A stretch of DNA of 64,000 nt, taken from Burkholderia ubonensis (GTDB lineage: Bacteria > Pseudomonadota > Gammaproteobacteria > Burkholderiales > Burkholderiaceae). Both the position numbers and the translations under genes were made by a program. This document shows, piece after piece, positions 62,793 through 64,000 of this stretch (position 1 is its first letter; each line of letters opens with the position of its first letter). The notes under the pieces were generated by a model, which was not told the DNA's origin, ran no database searches, and worked only from the letters and a program-made list of their open reading frames with translations. The stretch is taken from NCBI RefSeq assembly GCF_902833085.1, contig NZ_CADFEB010000002.1, positions 558,001 through 622,000 on the forward strand, written 5' to 3'.

Positions 62793-63104
62793 ATGAAGCT
62801 GCGGGAACTGGCGCATTCGCGCACCGGCGACAAGGGCAACACGCTGAACGTGTCGGTGATCTGCCACGATCCGCGTCACTACGATCATCTGCGCACGCAC
62901 CTGAGCGCGGACGCGGTCAAGGCGTGGCTCGCCGACATCGTGCACGGCGACGTCGTGCGTCACGAATTGCCGAAGCTGGCTGCGTTCAACTTCGTGCTCG
63001 GCGCGGCGCTCGGCGGCGGCGTCACGCGTTCGCTCGCGCTCGATGCGCACGGCAAGTCGGTCAGCTCGGCCTTGCTCGCGATCGAGGTGCCGGCGCCGGC
63101 GTGA
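62793..63104 (+). CDS. AtuA-related small protein
   Basis: 103-residue protein beginning MKLRELAHSRTGDKGNTLNVSV, the domain normally fused to or encoded next to AtuA/DUF1446 proteins. SD TGGAGG precedes ATG 62793, 1 bp after the AtuA stop. The pair probably forms a complex acting on the transported compound. No catalytic motif recognised. Confidence 0.85.
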   Translation: MKLRELAHSRTGDKGNTLNVSVICHDPRHYDHLRTHLSADAVKAWLADIVHGDVVRHELPKLAAFNFVLGAALGGGVTRSLALDAHGKSVSSALLAIEVPAPA

Positions 63105-63339
63105 GCGGGGCCGATCGGTCGGCCGTGTTGGTACGCGTCGGCGCGTGCGATGCGCTTCGACCCCGTCATCGAGCGAAACGGGGATCGTACGCTGGCCGGC
63201 CGAAATGATGAGGACAGCCACGGACAGGGATAGCGACTAATATGAAAGGACTGCGGCCCACGGTTGCGCAAGCTCCGGCGTGGCGCGCCGCGACGCGCGT
63301 GTCGCGGCCGTTCGCGGGCACGGGAAGGAGGGGCGGGAA

Positions 63340-63849
63340 ATGCGAAGAATCTACGTGTTGTTGCCCAACGCGAAGAGTGCGACGCGGATCATCGACGAGT
63401 TATTGCTCAAACGAGTCGAATGGCGCCATGTCCACGTGCTGGCGGCGCCGGGCGTGAAAACCGAAAACCTGCCGCAAGCGACGCTCGCGCAGCGCAGCGA
63501 CCTGCTGCCGGCGCTCGGGCGCGGCACGCTGGTCGGCTGGCTGGTGGGGATGGTGGTCGGGCTCGCCGCGCTGGTGTTCCATCCGGAAGGGCTGAAGTTC
63601 GGCGCGGGCGCCGTTGTGCTGATCACGCTGCTCAGCGCCGGGTTCGGCGCGTGGACCGCGACGATGATCGGCGTCGACGTGCCGAATACGCGGCTCAAGC
63701 GCTTCGAGGGTGCGGTCGAGAAGGGCGAACTGCTGCTGATGGTGGACGTCAAGACCGATCGCGTCGATGAAATCGAGGCGTTGATCAAGAAGCACCATCC
63801 GGAAGCGGACGTCGAAGGGCACGACCCGACGATCCCGGCGTTTCCTTGA
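63340..63849 (+). CDS. membrane protein of unknown function (Burkholderia-type)
   Basis: 169 residues from ATG 63340, preceded by AAGGAGG. Cytoplasmic start MRRIYVLLPNAKSATRIIDELL resembles DUF1269-like folding, then a Gly-rich double hydrophobic segment (TLVGWLVGMVVGLAALVF; FGAGAVVLITLLSAGFGAW), then a soluble tail ending PTIPAFP. In-frame codons from 63280 are upstream of the SD and rejected. Nothing supports a specific function. Confidence 0.7.
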   Translation: MRRIYVLLPNAKSATRIIDELLLKRVEWRHVHVLAAPGVKTENLPQATLAQRSDLLPALGRGTLVGWLVGMVVGLAALVFHPEGLKFGAGAVVLITLLSAGFGAWTATMIGVDVPNTRLKRFEGAVEKGELLLMVDVKTDRVDEIEALIKKHHPEADVEGHDPTIPAFP

Positions 63850-64000
63850 GCCGCCGGGCGGTGCGCTCGACGGCGCGCTTGATTGCGCGATGACGCGGCG
63901 TGGCGGCGCGCGTGCCGACCGCGCCGCTTTTGCGCGCGCCGGTGCCTGACCGACGCGCGATCGGCCGCCGCATGCGCGTGCGTCGGCCCGAGCGACTACC

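Noticed and set aside
63850-64000. Possible minus-strand gene at the right edge
   Set aside because: The frame is short, Arg-rich and overlaps the end of the 63340 gene; no support beyond being open.

Overview
The window is high-GC (roughly two thirds G+C) proteobacterial chromosome, and its gene content points to Burkholderia, probably the B. cepacia complex: an ornithine-lipid acyltransferase (OlsB), a Burkholderia-type bcpAIOB contact-dependent inhibition (CDI) locus, short H-NS proteins of the Burkholderia type, an RstAB-like two-component pair and an aryl-polyene-like ketosynthase cluster. The species call is an inference from gene content.

Layout. 1-6.8 kb is the distal end of an aryl polyene (APE)-type operon: partial ketosynthase, dehydratase, ketoreductase and two ketosynthases with overlapping or nearly abutting genes, then a lipoprotein, a convergent methyltransferase and a halogenase-like flavoprotein. 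6.9-17.3 kb is mostly core genome: tRNA-Pro, sixA, olsB, a MATE pump, an acyl-CoA synthetase, an NlpD-like protein, an aldose epimerase, uppP, tRNA-Arg and several tiny membrane proteins or lipoproteins. 17.3-35.4 kb is accessory. It opens directly after tRNA-Arg(TCT) with a lower-GC block of three HEPN/AbiJ/DUF4145-type genes that looks like phage defence. It continues with a 9.4-kb bcpA gene and a rearranged immunity region, and ends in a defective IS3-family element that joins a truncated gene on one side to an H-NS remnant on the other.

The most interesting part is the CDI locus. The BcpA C-terminal effector carries a RES-type (NAD+-consuming) domain, and the next gene is a small protein resembling the Xre/MbcA/ParS toxin-binding domain, so an intracellular RES-Xre toxin-antitoxin pair appears to have been recruited as an interbacterial toxin and immunity pair. 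Downstream lie bcpO, a broken bcpB copy, an orphan immunity gene (Imm49-like), a second bcpO and the intact bcpB. This is the footprint of an earlier toxin/immunity module displaced by the present one.

35.4-64 kb is a series of small regulated modules: LysR + MFS + MlrC/M81 peptidase; H-NS; coniferyl-aldehyde-type dehydrogenase divergent from a TetR regulator over a perfect palindrome; RstAB-like two-component system with a MipA porin-like protein; lipoproteins; a lytic transglycosylase fused to a VirB9-like domain; a FecI-FecR-TonB receptor iron-uptake operon with a Fur-box-like site; a hydrolase-RidA / MFS / GntR / porin catabolic set with shared A+T-rich repeats; and LysR + CitM-type transporter + AtuA-family genes.
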